From: Rhizobium sp. R711 | Lineage (GTDB): Bacteria; Pseudomonadota; Alphaproteobacteria; Rhizobiales; Rhizobiaceae | DNA length: 64,000 nucleotides | Direction: 5' to 3' | Assembly: GCF_002211365.1 (NCBI RefSeq) | Contig: NZ_LOKZ01000038.1 | Location: forward strand, 1-64,000 | In this document: positions 55,512 to 64,000 of the stretch, piece by piece | Layout of the letters: each line of letters begins with the position of its first letter | Position numbering within the stretch: position 1 is the stretch's first letter | Notes under the pieces: generated by a model | The model's database searches: none | Seen by the model: the letters and a program-made list of their open reading frames with translations, nothing else | What the model was told of the DNA's origin: nothing | Translations under genes and position numbers: made by a program

Positions 55512-56767
55512 CAGACATTGCCTGGATCGACGTGACACTTGCTTCGGCCCGACCGAAGGCGCTTGGCGCGCTGCTCAGATACTTCCGCGATCTCGACATC
55601 GCGGAGGAGGCCTTTCAAGAGGCCTGCCTGCGCGCTATCCGCACTTGGCCGGACAAGGGGCCGCCGCGCGATCCGACGGCATGGCTGATCTTCGTCGGCC
55701 GCAACAGCGGCATCGACGCCGTGCGCAAGCGTTCAAAGACGCAGGCGCTTCCGGAGGAGGAACTGATCTCCGATACCGGCGATGCCGAAAGCGATATCGC
55801 CGAACGGCTGGACGATTCCAACTATCGCGACGATATCCTGCGGTTGCTCTTCATCTGCTGCCATCCGGATCTGCCCGCGACGCAGCAGATCGCGTTGGCG
55901 CTGCGCATTGTCTCGGGTCTTACGGTGCAGCAGATCGCTCGTGCCTTCCTCGTCGGCGAAAGCGCCATGGAACAGCGGATTACACGGGCCAAGGCACGGG
56001 TTGCCAAGGCAGGTGTGCCCTTCGAAACGCCGGATGCGCAGGAACGTGCCGAGCGGCTCTCGATCGTCAGTACGATGATCTATCTCATCTTCAACGAGGG
56101 CTACAGCCAGGCCGATCCGAAGCACGAGGCCTGTGCGTTCAGCGACGAGGCGATCCGGCTTGCGCGGCTTCTACTGCGCATTTTTCCCGGCGAGCCCGAG
56201 CTAATGGGGCTGCTCGCGCTGATGCTCCTGCAGATTTCGCGGCGCCAGGCCCGTTTCAACGGCGAAAACGATATCGTGCTGCTCGAGGATCAGGATCGCT
56301 CGCTTTGGAACCGCGAGCTGATAAATGAGGCGCTGGCGTTGCTCGACAAGGCGATCCGCCATCGCCAGCCGGGGCCTTACCAGCTGCAGGCCGCCATCGC
56401 GGCACTGCATTCCCGCGCCAAGCGCGCCGCAGATACCGATTGGGAAGAGATCGAGCTGCTTTATCGGACGCTGGAGCGTGTTCAGCCGTCACCCGTCATT
56501 ACGCTCAACCGCGCCGTCGCCGTCTCCAAGCTCAAAGGACCGGAAGTGGCGCTGGCGCTCGTCGAAACGCTCGGCGAGAAGCTCGACGGCTATTTCTATT
56601 ATCACGGTCTGCGTGGCGGCCTGCTGAAGCAACTCGGCCGCGCCCATGAGGCGCATGAGGCCTTCGATCGCGCCATCGCGCTTGCTCACTCGGCAGCGGA
56701 AGCCGCGCATATCCGCCAGCAGATCGACAGCCTCGCCCATGGGGATGCGCAGCCGGTCGCGAAATAA
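55508..56767 (+). CDS. ECF42-type RNA polymerase sigma factor
   Basis: The 419-residue protein is an alternative sigma factor of the ECF42 group (COG4941). Sigma2 is at about 10-90 (YFRDLDIAEEAFQEACLRAI), sigma4 at about 115-180 (LRIVSGLTVQQIARAFLVGESAMEQRI), and a C-terminal helical TPR-like extension (about 190-415) replaces the anti-sigma control of other ECF factors. It is translationally coupled to the DGPF protein. No anti-sigma gene is present, as usual in ECF42. Confidence 0.9.
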   Translation: MTDIAWIDVTLASARPKALGALLRYFRDLDIAEEAFQEACLRAIRTWPDKGPPRDPTAWLIFVGRNSGIDAVRKRSKTQALPEEELISDTGDAESDIAERLDDSNYRDDILRLLFICCHPDLPATQQIALALRIVSGLTVQQIARAFLVGESAMEQRITRAKARVAKAGVPFETPDAQERAERLSIVSTMIYLIFNEGYSQADPKHEACAFSDEAIRLARLLLRIFPGEPELMGLLALMLLQISRRQARFNGENDIVLLEDQDRSLWNRELINEALALLDKAIRHRQPGPYQLQAAIAALHSRAKRAADTDWEEIELLYRTLERVQPSPVITLNRAVAVSKLKGPEVALALVETLGEKLDGYFYYHGLRGGLLKQLGRAHEAHEAFDRAIALAHSAAEAAHIRQQIDSLAHGDAQPVAK

Positions 56768-56868
56768 TCTTCAAAAAGATCCTATCCGGTTGTCGGAGCC
56801 GGAAAAGCTCCCACGTCCTTGTAACAACCTGATCGAAAACAGGTTTCGTTCAACAGGAGAATGCTGAA

Positions 56869-57336
56869 ATGACCGAGGAAGCTCAACACGAACTGGTTCT
56901 CGTCCGCGAATTCGACGCCCCGCGCGAGAAGATTTTTAAGGCCTGGACGGATCCCGTGCTGATGAAGGAGTGGTTCGTTCCGCGTCCCTGGAGCATCGCG
57001 GACGCCAAGCTCGACGTACGTCCGGGCGGCTCGAACCTTATTGTCATGCGCAGCCCCGAGGGCCAGGAATTTCCGAACCGCGGCGTTTATCTGGAGATCG
57101 TCGAAAACGAGAAAATCGTCTTTACCGACGCCTTCACCAGTTCCTGGGTGCCGTCTGAAAAGCCGTTCTTCGTCGGCATCATCCTGCTCGAAGACCTCGG
57201 CAACGGCCGAACGAAATACACCGCCAAGGCCCGCCACTGGACGGCCGCCGACAAGGAGCAGCACGAGCAGATGGGCTTCCACGAGGGGTGGGGCAAATGC
57301 GCCGATCAGCTCGCCGAACTACTTCCCAGGATCTGA
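56869..57336 (+). CDS. SRPBCC/AHSA1-domain protein
   Basis: The 155-residue protein has the START-like fold of the AHSA1 family: LVLVREFDAPREKIFKAWTDPVLMKEWFVP at the start and GRTKYTAKARHWTAADKEQHEQMGFHEGWGKCADQLAELL at the end. Such proteins bind hydrophobic ligands. Genes of this family are frequent targets or neighbours of ECF41/ECF42 factors, as here. The site CAGGAGA precedes the ATG. Confidence 0.87.
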   Translation: MTEEAQHELVLVREFDAPREKIFKAWTDPVLMKEWFVPRPWSIADAKLDVRPGGSNLIVMRSPEGQEFPNRGVYLEIVENEKIVFTDAFTSSWVPSEKPFFVGIILLEDLGNGRTKYTAKARHWTAADKEQHEQMGFHEGWGKCADQLAELLPRI

Positions 57337-57365
57337 AATCGGAATTGAAATAGGGGGATAGAGGT

Positions 57366-57782
57366 ATGTCCGCAATTGTTGATTCAAGTGCCCGGCTTCC
57401 GCGCTGGCAAACCGTCACCGGCACTGTCATGAGCGGGTTGATCGTGGCCTTCCTCGTTTTCGACGGGGCCATCAAGCTGGTGCCGATCGCGCCGGTCACG
57501 GATACGATGACCGCGCTCGGCTACTCGGGCGATCCGATGCTTGCTCGCGGTCTCGGCATTGTGACGCTGTTGTGCGCGCTGCTCTATGCAATCCCGCGGA
57601 CGTCGGTGCTCGGGGCAATTCTGCTCACAGGTCTGCTCGGTGGCGCGATCGCAACGCATCTGCGCGTTGGGAGCCCGATCTTCTCGCATTTGCTGTTCGG
57701 AGTCTATCTCGGGCTGATTGCCTGGGGCGGCCTTTATCTGAGATACGAAGCCGTTCGGAAAATGATTCCATTCAAGCTTTGA
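57366..57782 (+). CDS. DoxX-like membrane protein
   Basis: The 138-residue protein has four hydrophobic helices in a DoxX-like layout (VMSGLIVAFLVFDGAIKLVPI, then ARGLGIVTLLCALLYAIPRTSVLGAILLTGLLGGAIATHLRVG). The IATHLRVGSPIFSH segment is typical. The role is unknown. It is 29 bp after the AHSA1 gene and ends the ECF42 cluster. Confidence 0.83.
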   Translation: MSAIVDSSARLPRWQTVTGTVMSGLIVAFLVFDGAIKLVPIAPVTDTMTALGYSGDPMLARGLGIVTLLCALLYAIPRTSVLGAILLTGLLGGAIATHLRVGSPIFSHLLFGVYLGLIAWGGLYLRYEAVRKMIPFKL

Positions 57783-57807
57783 AGTCGTTGATTTCAGAAT
57801 CAGAATT

Positions 57808-57832
57808 CCGCCGCGATCCCAAGTCGCGGCGG
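57808..57832 (+). terminator. Terminator of the ECF42 operon
   Basis: A perfect 9-bp stem CCGCCGCGA with its complement and a 7-nt loop lies 25 bp after the DoxX stop. There is no strong T run, but the position suits termination. Confidence 0.6.
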
Positions 57833-57933
57833 ACTACCTATCAATATTCTCGAACGATCGGTTCCAGAATTTGTATTTGCGCTGAGGTCGCTCCGTCCTT
57901 ATCTCCATCTGTAGATTCAACGGGATGCGAGCC

Positions 57934-58995
57934 ATGGAACTAGGCCTCTACACCTTTGCCGACGTGAACCCGAATCCAAACCGAAGCAAGGGTGAGGAGG
58001 GGGCAGAGCGACTGAAGCATCTGCTCGAGGAAATCGAACTCGCCGATCAAGTCGGGCTGGATGTCTTCGGGTTGGGTGAGCATCACAGGCCGGACTATGC
58101 GGCTTCCGCTCCCGCCGTTGCGCTGGCTGCCGCTGCCGTGAAAACCAAGAACATCCGGCTAACCAGCGCCGTGACGGTCTTGAGTTCCGACGATCCGGTT
58201 CGGGTCTTCCAGCAGTTCGCGACACTGGACCTGCTTTCCAACGGACGTGCAGAAATCATGGCGGGACGGGGCTCGTTCATCGAATCCTTTCCTCTCTTTG
58301 GCTACAATCTGGAGGATTACGATCAGCTTTTCGAGGAAAAGCTCGATTTGCTGATGGCGCTCCGCGATCAGGAAACTGTCACCTGGTCGGGCGAACTGCG
58401 TGCGCCGATCAATGGGCGTGGCGTTTATCCCCGTCCGTTGCAGGACCCATTGCCCTTGTGGATCGCCGTCGGCGGCACGCCGCAATCGGTTGCCCGCGCC
58501 GGTGCCATGGGCTTGCCGGTAGCACTGGCGATCATCGGCGGCGAGCCGCGACGCTTCGCACCGCTGTTCGATCTCTACCGCGAAGCAGCGCGCCGGGCCG
58601 GACAGGAGGGATCGAAGCTGAAGACCAGCATCAACGTGCACGGCTACATCGCAGATACCACGGATGCCGCGGCCGATCAGTTCTATGGCCCGCAGGCCGA
58701 GGTGATGAACCGGATTGGCCGCGAGCGTGGCTGGGGGCCAACCAACCGGGCACATTTCGATATGTCGCGCGGACCGAACGGTGCGCTCTTCGTAGGTGAG
58801 CCGGAACTGGTGGCCGAGAAGATCATCGCGCATCATCGGCTGTTCAAGAACGAGCGCTTTTTGCTGCAGATGGCGATCGGCCTGATGCCCCACGACCAGA
58901 TCATGCGCGGCATCGAGTTGTATGGCACGAAAGTCGCGCCAATCGTCAGAAAGGCATTGACTGAAAGCAGCGAAGAGGCGAAAGCCACCGCCTGA
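57934..58995 (+). CDS. LLM-class flavin-dependent oxidoreductase
   Basis: The 353-residue TIM-barrel protein is luciferase-like. It has [15 protein letters not shown] at the start, then [23 protein letters not shown] and [34 protein letters not shown], typical of FMN-dependent monooxygenases. Near the end [25 protein letters not shown] closes the barrel. It acts on an unknown organic substrate. The start is taken as the ATG at 57934; an ATG at 57925 is possible. Confidence 0.85.
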   Translation: MELGLYTFADVNPNPNRSKGEEGAERLKHLLEEIELADQVGLDVFGLGEHHRPDYAASAPAVALAAAAVKTKNIRLTSAVTVLSSDDPVRVFQQFATLDLLSNGRAEIMAGRGSFIESFPLFGYNLEDYDQLFEEKLDLLMALRDQETVTWSGELRAPINGRGVYPRPLQDPLPLWIAVGGTPQSVARAGAMGLPVALAIIGGEPRRFAPLFDLYREAARRAGQEGSKLKTSINVHGYIADTTDAAADQFYGPQAEVMNRIGRERGWGPTNRAHFDMSRGPNGALFVGEPELVAEKIIAHHRLFKNERFLLQMAIGLMPHDQIMRGIELYGTKVAPIVRKALTESSEEAKATA

Positions 58996-58999
58996 AGCT

Positions 59000-59049
59000 A
59001 GAGCATGATGCCGAAAGGATGAATTGGATTCCGAACGCCGTCGTGCTCT
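59000..59049. repeat. RIME-like intergenic palindromic repeat
   Basis: The unit begins AGAGCATGATGCCGAAA and ends with the approximate inverted copy TCCGAACGCCGTCGTGCTCT. This pattern matches a palindromic element common between genes in Rhizobiaceae, in a diverged form. It lies directly after the LLM gene and may act as a 3' RNA stabiliser or terminator. Confidence 0.65.
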
Positions 59050-59100
59050 CATCCTGATCGAGAGCCGGCCGACCGGCCGAAGAAGGCCGGGTAGACATTC

Positions 59101-59859
59101 ATGATCATTGAAAGCGAAGACGAACTCCTCAAGCTGAAGGAAATCGGCCGAATTTGCGCCAATGCCTTGCAGGTGATGAGCGCATCGCTTGAGCCCGGCA
59201 TCACGACACTGGAGCTCGATCAGATCGGTCGCAAGGTGCTGGAAGATGCCGGCGCGCGTTCCGCGCCCGAACTTTGCTACCAGTTTCCCGGTGCGACCTG
59301 CATCAGCGTCAACGAGGAAATCGCCCACGGCATTCCGGGGCCGCGCATCATTCGTCCGGGGGATCTGGTCAATATCGACGTATCCGCGGAGAAGGACGGC
59401 TTCTTTTCCGACACGGGCGCATCGTTCAGTGTTCCACCTCACAAGTCAAAGATCGAAAAGCTCTGCCGCGATGGCAAAAGGGCGCTTTGGGTTGGTCTCA
59501 ACCAGGTGAAATCGGGCGAGCCGCTCGCCAAGATCGGGCAGGCGGTCGGCGCCTTCGCCTTGAAGAACCGCTATACCCTCGTCGCCAATCTGGCGAGCCA
59601 CGGGATCGGCCGCTCGCTGCACGAGGAACCGGCCGAACTCTCGACCTGGCCGGATCCATCCGAGAAGCGGATGATAACGGAGGGCCTTGTCTTCACTGTC
59701 GAGCCGTTCCTTTCGCTTGGTGCAACATGGGCGGAGGGGGGCGACGACGCCTGGACGCTCTACTCGGACCCGCAGGCTCCGACCGTGCAATACGAGCACA
59801 CGATCGTCGCAACACGAAATGGTCCGCTGATCATGACGCTGCCGGAAGGCAGCGCCTGA
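59101..59859 (+). CDS. map: Methionine aminopeptidase, type I
   Basis: The 252-residue enzyme removes the initiator methionine from nascent proteins. Metal ligands are visible in NIDVSAEKDGFFSDTGASF (two Asp), ASHGIGRSLHEEP (His), VFTVEPFL (Glu) and QYEHTIVAT (Glu). The catalytic His is in EIAHGIPG. It is probably an accessory copy, since rhizobia usually have another map near ribosomal or signalling genes. No such neighbour is here. Confidence 0.9.
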   Translation: MIIESEDELLKLKEIGRICANALQVMSASLEPGITTLELDQIGRKVLEDAGARSAPELCYQFPGATCISVNEEIAHGIPGPRIIRPGDLVNIDVSAEKDGFFSDTGASFSVPPHKSKIEKLCRDGKRALWVGLNQVKSGEPLAKIGQAVGAFALKNRYTLVANLASHGIGRSLHEEPAELSTWPDPSEKRMITEGLVFTVEPFLSLGATWAEGGDDAWTLYSDPQAPTVQYEHTIVATRNGPLIMTLPEGSA

Positions 59860-59863
59860 GCCG

Positions 59864-60433
59864 TCACTCGCCCGAACGTCCGCCGGCAAGAATTTCACCG
59901 GCCGCGCGCTCGAGAATACCGGCGATCCGCTTGGCCTCGTCTTTCGACCAGGGATAGCGCAACCGAAGTGCGGATTTCAGCAGCATGCGTGCAGTTGCGA
60001 CCTCGCTCTTGTCTTCCGGGAAGCCGTCCTCGTCCCGGTCGCCATTGCGGCTTTCGGGGTCGAAGATCCTGCGGACATGCGCCATCTTCGCGCCGATCTT
60101 TTCCAGTTTTCCGAGCGTCATGTCGATCATCGACTGGTTGTCTTCGACAAGCCTGCGACCGCTCTCCGTGATGCGGTAGAGCTTCTTGGTACCTTCGCTC
60201 TCGACGTCGGCAAGGCCGGTCTCTTCCAGGTAGGTTAACGCCGGATAGATTACGCCGGGGCTTGGAACATAGAAGCCGCCCGAGCGCTCTTCCAAGAGCT
60301 TGATGAGCTCGTAGCCATGGCGGGGTTGCTCCACCAGTAGGGCCAGGATCACCAGTTGCAGGTCGCCCGACGCAAATTTCCGCCCCATGCGAAAACCGCC
60401 GCCGCCCATCATTCCACCTCTAAAACCTCTCAT
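59864..60433 (-). CDS. PadR-family transcriptional regulator
   Basis: The 189-residue repressor has a winged-helix domain (LVILALLVEQPRHGYELIKLLEERSGGFYVPSPGVIYPALTYLEETG) and a C-terminal helical dimerisation region (Vir-like). The N-terminus has a Gly/Arg/Met-rich tail (MRGFRGGMMGGGGFRMGRK). It starts at an ATG with GGAG 7 bp upstream. It stands divergent from an MFS transporter and likely represses it, as PadR genes do with efflux pumps. Confidence 0.88.
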   Translation of the reverse strand: MRGFRGGMMGGGGFRMGRKFASGDLQLVILALLVEQPRHGYELIKLLEERSGGFYVPSPGVIYPALTYLEETGLADVESEGTKKLYRITESGRRLVEDNQSMIDMTLGKLEKIGAKMAHVRRIFDPESRNGDRDEDGFPEDKSEVATARMLLKSALRLRYPWSKDEAKRIAGILERAAGEILAGGRSGE

Positions 60434-60460
60434 AGGTCACTCCTTTGATGTATCTTTCAC

Positions 60461-60476
60461 TATGTCGTAAAACATA
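60461..60476. promoter_or_regulatory. Candidate PadR operator
   Basis: TATGT-CGTAAA-ACATA is a perfect dyad containing ATGT/ACAT half sites like those bound by PadR proteins, placed 28 bp upstream of the padR start. A second TCGTAA copy follows at 60479-60484. The wider pair TATCTT/AAGATA also flanks it. Confidence 0.5.
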
Positions 60477-60585
60477 TATCGTAAGATAATCGCTTTCAAG
60501 GGGCGTCGGCATGATTTCGTGCGATTGATCAATCGATCAGAAATTCTTGATTGTCGCCGCCATGCTGCAGGGCGATAAGCACTGC

Positions 60586-61767
60586 ATGTTGGCACGCAAT
60601 GAAACTCTCCCCGAGAACCTGTTCAGGACCGGACTTGCAGGCGCGATCGCCATGGCAGCTGCCATGGGTTTTGGCCGCTTTTCTTATACCCCAATCCTGC
60701 CGAGCATGATTAGCGGCGTGCCGCTATCGGCCGCCGATGCAGGCTTCATCGCCTCTGCGAATTTCGTCGGCTATCTCGTCGGCGCGGTTCTCGCCGCCTA
60801 TGGCTGGGCAACCGGATGGGAGCGCAAGGTGGCGCTTCTTGCACTGGCGGCGACGGCGTTGCTTCTTGCGGCCATGGCCATGACAACATCCGTTCCGGTC
60901 TTTGCCATCATCCGTTTCCTGGCGGGTGTTGCGAGCGCCTTTGCTCTCGTTTTCAGTTCGCAGATTGTGCTCAGCCACGGGGCCTTGGCCGGTAATGACC
61001 ATGTGCAAGCGGCGCATTTCGGTGGCCCGGACGCTGGCATCGCGCTCTCGTCCGTCATGGTTTTGCTGGTCGGGCTGCTCTTTGATGGAAGCGCAGACGC
61101 TTGGCGGGCATCCTGGATCGGCGGCGCCCTATATTCGGCCGCCAGCCTGATAGCGGTCTGGTGGTTGCTTCCGGCAGGGCCGGCTGCCGCGGCGCAGACT
61201 GGCAAGGAACCGCGGATCGCCTGGAGCGTCCCAATGCTGCTCGTCGTGGCGTCCTATGGCCTGTTCGGATTCGGCTATGTGATTACCGGCACGTTTCTGG
61301 TCACGATCGCGCGCATGGACGCTGCCGGGCCGACGGTCGAATTTCTCTGCTGGTTCATCGCCGGTCTGACGGCGTCGGTGGCGCTCTTCGCCTGGAAGCC
61401 CTTCGTCCGTCCGCTGGGATTGGGGATGGTGTATGTGGCCGCATTGCTGATCGAGGCCGTCGGGGTACTCGCGACCGTTCTCCTGTCTCGCTCGGTGGCT
61501 CCGCTCATCGGTGGCGCCCTGTTTGGCGCGACCTTCCTCGCGATCACCGCCTATGGCCTACAGATCGGCCGCAAGCTCTCGCCGGCCAGCCCGCGGCGTA
61601 TCCTTGCGACGATGACGGCGGCGTTCGGGGTCGGGCAGATCGTCGGTCCCATCGTCGCGGGTTGGATGGCCGAGCGAACCGGCAACTTCACGACGCCGAC
61701 TTACGCCGCGGCCGCGGCGCTGCTGGTGTGCGCGATGCTGGTGATACCGGTCGCCAGGAAGCTGTGA
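60586..61767 (+). CDS. YbfB/YjiJ-family MFS transporter
   Basis: The 393-residue membrane protein has about 12 helices of the YbfB/YjiJ family: AMAAAMGFGRFSYTPILPSMI at the start, then ANFVGYLVGAVLAAYG and FGGPDAGIALSSVMV in the middle. The last helices are GVGQIVGPIVAGWMAERTGNFTTPTYAAAAALL. The start is uncertain: in-frame ATGs are at 60562 and 60586, and a TTG is at 60547; none has a strong site. It is divergent from padR and probably exports a toxic small molecule. Confidence 0.83.
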   Translation: MLARNETLPENLFRTGLAGAIAMAAAMGFGRFSYTPILPSMISGVPLSAADAGFIASANFVGYLVGAVLAAYGWATGWERKVALLALAATALLLAAMAMTTSVPVFAIIRFLAGVASAFALVFSSQIVLSHGALAGNDHVQAAHFGGPDAGIALSSVMVLLVGLLFDGSADAWRASWIGGALYSAASLIAVWWLLPAGPAAAAQTGKEPRIAWSVPMLLVVASYGLFGFGYVITGTFLVTIARMDAAGPTVEFLCWFIAGLTASVALFAWKPFVRPLGLGMVYVAALLIEAVGVLATVLLSRSVAPLIGGALFGATFLAITAYGLQIGRKLSPASPRRILATMTAAFGVGQIVGPIVAGWMAERTGNFTTPTYAAAAALLVCAMLVIPVARKL

Positions 61768-61894
61768 TAGTGCCTTACAAGTGCGTAACAATAGGGTGAG
61801 CCCATTGCCGCCCTTTGCGAACTGCCGTAGTTTTCGCCGCAATTGGTCTGTTTAGAGACTCCGAAGACTCCAGTTCAGGAAAGCAAGCTCTCCC

Positions 61895-63160
61895 GTGTTC
61901 GTATCCTATTTCCCCAAGCCTAGGCTTTTCTTCATCTCAGCTGTCGCTTGGGCACTTCTGGCCGTTCTCTTTTGGTATTTCGTGGGCTCCGGCCTCGGTT
62001 CGGTGATTGGCCTCGCGCCACTGCCTCCCGGGGAGGAAGCTCCGATCGGTGTCTCGGTCTTCTGGTCGGCTCCATTCCTCTGGTTCTATATCTATTACAC
62101 TGTGGCAGTCGCGCTCTTCGCCGCGTTCTGGTTCACCTACAGCCCACATCGCTGGCAGCTATGGTCGGTGCTGGGTTCCGCCCTGATCATCTTCAATACC
62201 TATTTCTCGGTTCAGGTGAGCGTTGCCATCAACGCCTGGTATGGGCCTTTCTATGACTTGATCCAGCAAGCGCTCGCGAAGACGGCACCAGTCACCGCGG
62301 CGCAGCTCTATCTCGGCATGTTGGGCTTTGCCGGCATCGCCTTCGTGGCAATCACCGTCGGCGTGCTCAACCTTTTCTTCGTCAGCCACTGGATCTTCCG
62401 CTGGCGCACGGCGATGAACGAATACTACATGTCGTACTGGCCGAAGCTTCGCCATATCGAAGGTGCTTCGCAGCGTGTTCAGGAAGACACGATGCGCTTC
62501 TCTTCGACGGTGGAAAGCCTTGGAGTCAGCCTTGTCAGCTCGGTCATGACGCTGATCGCCTTCCTGCCGGTGCTGTTCAAGATCGGCGCCAACATCACGG
62601 AATTGCCGCTGATCGGCGAGGTGCCGCATGCGCTCGTCTGGGCGGCACTGTTCTGGTCGATTTTCGGAACGGTTTTCCTCGGTTTGGTCGGTATCAAGCT
62701 GCCGGGCCTCGAGTTCCGTAACCAGCGTGTCGAGGCCTCGTACCGCAAGGAACTCGTCTACGGCGAAGACCACGCGGACCGCGCGACGCCGCCAACGGTG
62801 GCCGAGCTTTTTGCCAACGTGCGCCGCAACTATTTCCGGCTCTATTTCCACTACATGTATTTCAACGTCGCCCGCATCTTCTATCTGCAGGCCGACAACC
62901 TGTTCAGCCTCATCGTGCTCGTGCCGTCGATTGTCGCCGGCAAGCTGACGCTTGGCCTGATGACGCAGATCAACAACGTGTTCGATCAGGTGCGCGGCTC
63001 CTTCCAGTATCTGGTCAACTCGTGGACGACGATCGTCGAGCTGTTGTCGATCTACAAGCGCCTGCGCACCTTCGAATCCGCGATCGGGGGCGAGCCGTTG
63101 CCAGATATCGACCAGCGCTATCTGGAGCGCGAGGCGGGCATCATCCACGCCGACGGCTAA
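61895..63160 (+). CDS. bacA: BacA/SbmA-family peptide transporter
   Basis: The 421-residue inner-membrane protein belongs to the SbmA/BacA family, which imports proline-rich and nodule-specific cysteine-rich peptides and in Sinorhizobium is required for bacteroid survival. Characteristic stretches are [69 protein letters not shown], and [22 protein letters not shown]. It starts with GTG at 61895. There is no ATP-binding half, as expected for BacA. Confidence 0.9.
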   Translation: MFVSYFPKPRLFFISAVAWALLAVLFWYFVGSGLGSVIGLAPLPPGEEAPIGVSVFWSAPFLWFYIYYTVAVALFAAFWFTYSPHRWQLWSVLGSALIIFNTYFSVQVSVAINAWYGPFYDLIQQALAKTAPVTAAQLYLGMLGFAGIAFVAITVGVLNLFFVSHWIFRWRTAMNEYYMSYWPKLRHIEGASQRVQEDTMRFSSTVESLGVSLVSSVMTLIAFLPVLFKIGANITELPLIGEVPHALVWAALFWSIFGTVFLGLVGIKLPGLEFRNQRVEASYRKELVYGEDHADRATPPTVAELFANVRRNYFRLYFHYMYFNVARIFYLQADNLFSLIVLVPSIVAGKLTLGLMTQINNVFDQVRGSFQYLVNSWTTIVELLSIYKRLRTFESAIGGEPLPDIDQRYLEREAGIIHADG

Positions 63161-63316
63161 TCCCGTCGGCTGCAGGAAACCGGAATGGGTCGCAAATGCC
63201 GTCATGCCGTTCGTGCCGCTTTTGCGCCGACGGCTGCCTCGGTTGACAAATGGCGGGCGGCCCATAATCTGCGAGTACGCCTTTGAGGTTGTACTCGTTT
63301 TTCGGAGATGAGGATC

Positions 63317-64000
63317 ATGCCTATCGCAGAGTGCATGAGACGGTTTCTGCTGGCGAGCCTTGCCCTTTGCCTTTCTGCTTTCGCGGCAGGCGCTGCGACG
63401 CTCGACTTGATAACCCAGCGCAGTATCCTGCGCATCGGCTATATCGCTGACGAGGCGCCCTTCTCCTCGAACAAGCCGGGCGCCGCTCCGACGGGATATG
63501 CCATCGACCTGTGCGGCAAGATTGCCGATGAAATAGAGCATCAGTTTCCGCAATTGAAGCGCGAATACATTGAAATGACGCTCGCGAACGGCTTCGATGG
63601 AGTGAAAAATGGACAGGTCGATCTGCTTTGCGGTGCGATCACCGTCAATTTGAAGAGGCGGGAGATCGTCGACTTTTCACAACCAATCTTCCTTACGGGG
63701 GCGACCGCGCTGCTCCGCAAGGATTCACCGAATTATCTGCAGACTCTTTTTGTCGAAAAGCCCGCTGTTCATGCCGTTAGCGAGCATGTCGCATCCACAC
63801 GCGTAATCGGCGTGCACGCAAGCACGACAACAGGCACAACGCTGCGCGAGGCATTGGCAACCCAGGTGTCGAAGACGAAACTTGCCGATTTCGAAACGCA
63901 CCAGGACGGTCTTAAGGCGCTGGAGGATCACAAGATCGATGCCTATATCGCTGATCAGGCGCTGCTGATCAGCCTCGCCAAGCGGGCGCACGATCCGTCC
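63317..64000 (+). CDS. Periplasmic amino-acid-type solute-binding protein (partial)
   Basis: The first 228 residues of a family 3 solute-binding protein are present; the C-terminus lies outside the window. A signal peptide (RRFLLASLALCLSAFAAGAATL) is followed by RSILRIGYIADEAPFSS, AIDLCGKIADEIE, GQVDLLCGAITVNLKRREIVDFSQP and DAYIADQALL, the lobe sequences of glutamate/lysine-type binding proteins. The ATG at 63317 has AGG spacing; ATGs at 63308 and 63335 are alternatives. It may serve an ABC permease encoded beyond the edge. Confidence 0.8.
   Translation, partial: MPIAECMRRFLLASLALCLSAFAAGAATLDLITQRSILRIGYIADEAPFSSNKPGAAPTGYAIDLCGKIADEIEHQFPQLKREYIEMTLANGFDGVKNGQVDLLCGAITVNLKRREIVDFSQPIFLTGATALLRKDSPNYLQTLFVEKPAVHAVSEHVASTRVIGVHASTTTGTTLREALATQVSKTKLADFETHQDGLKALEDHKIDAYIADQALLISLAKRAHDPS

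Noticed and set aside
63149-63170. Short hairpin across the bacA stop codon as a terminator
   Set aside because: The 8-bp stem overlaps the stop codon and is not followed by a T run, so it is a weak candidate only.
62159-63553. 464-codon minus-strand frame opposite bacA
   Set aside because: It continues through the bacA stop into the signal peptide of the next gene and lacks any domain.

Overview
The window is high-GC DNA from an alphaproteobacterium of the Rhizobiaceae, most like Sinorhizobium/Ensifer or a close Rhizobium. The main evidence is gene content and order. It carries gbpR-chvE-gguA-gguB-gguC, a bdhA-xdhA-xdhB operon beside a divergent glpK, a BacA/SbmA homologue, a DUF1127 protein and a RIME-like intergenic palindrome. 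In Sinorhizobium meliloti the homologues of idhA, chvE-ggu, bdhA, glpK and bacA lie, as I recall, on the chromid pSymB. This stretch may therefore be chromid-borne, but no replication or partition gene is present to prove it.

Left part (1-15.3 kb): the end of an IS481-like element lies 9 bp from the 3' end of a tRNA-Arg(CCG). Next comes a CUT2 sugar ABC transporter of the xylose type (xylF-xylH-xylG, minus strand) with a divergent ROK regulator and a clear promoter/operator between them. It is followed by myo-inositol 2-dehydrogenase (idhA) with an IolR-type palindrome, two small unknowns, and the GbpR/ChvE/GguABC block ending in a 2-oxoglutarate-semialdehyde dehydrogenase. Together the last genes import pentoses or galactose and probably convert a 2-keto-3-deoxy-pentonate to 2-oxoglutarate. 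Strong GC-rich hairpins separate almost every cistron of the two sugar operons.

Middle part (15.3-29.6 kb): a conserved but poorly understood transglutaminase / alpha-E / ATP-grasp operon, an EamA exporter, a VOC protein, an RhlE-type DEAD-box helicase, a secreted Tyr-rich repeat protein, a large three-PAS hybrid histidine kinase, a fused nucleotidyltransferase-HEPN protein, and the two halves of MnmC encoded divergently with overlapping start codons.

Purine region (29.7-50.6 kb): allantoinase PuuE, OHCU decarboxylase, ureidoglycolate lyase and hydroxyisourate hydrolase form one plus-strand operon. A small MntA/HepT pair is embedded in it, and its HepT has lost the catalytic histidine. Urate oxidase PuuD, a lipoprotein and guanine deaminase follow on the minus strand, and XdhA/XdhB lie further on. 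Together they cover most of guanine to glyoxylate. XdhC and the allantoate-degrading step are not here. Between these blocks lie an FMN lactate-type dehydrogenase and two small redox clusters with divergent LysR regulators.

Right part (50.6-64 kb): bdhA and glpK, a short LuxR-type protein, a MYG1-family protein, an ECF42 sigma factor with its DGPF partner plus AHSA1 and DoxX genes, an LLM flavin oxidoreductase, a second-type methionine aminopeptidase, a PadR/MFS divergent pair, BacA, and the start of a periplasmic solute-binding protein cut by the window end. There is no CRISPR array, phage or rRNA. Domain calls come from reading the translated sequence; no database search was run.
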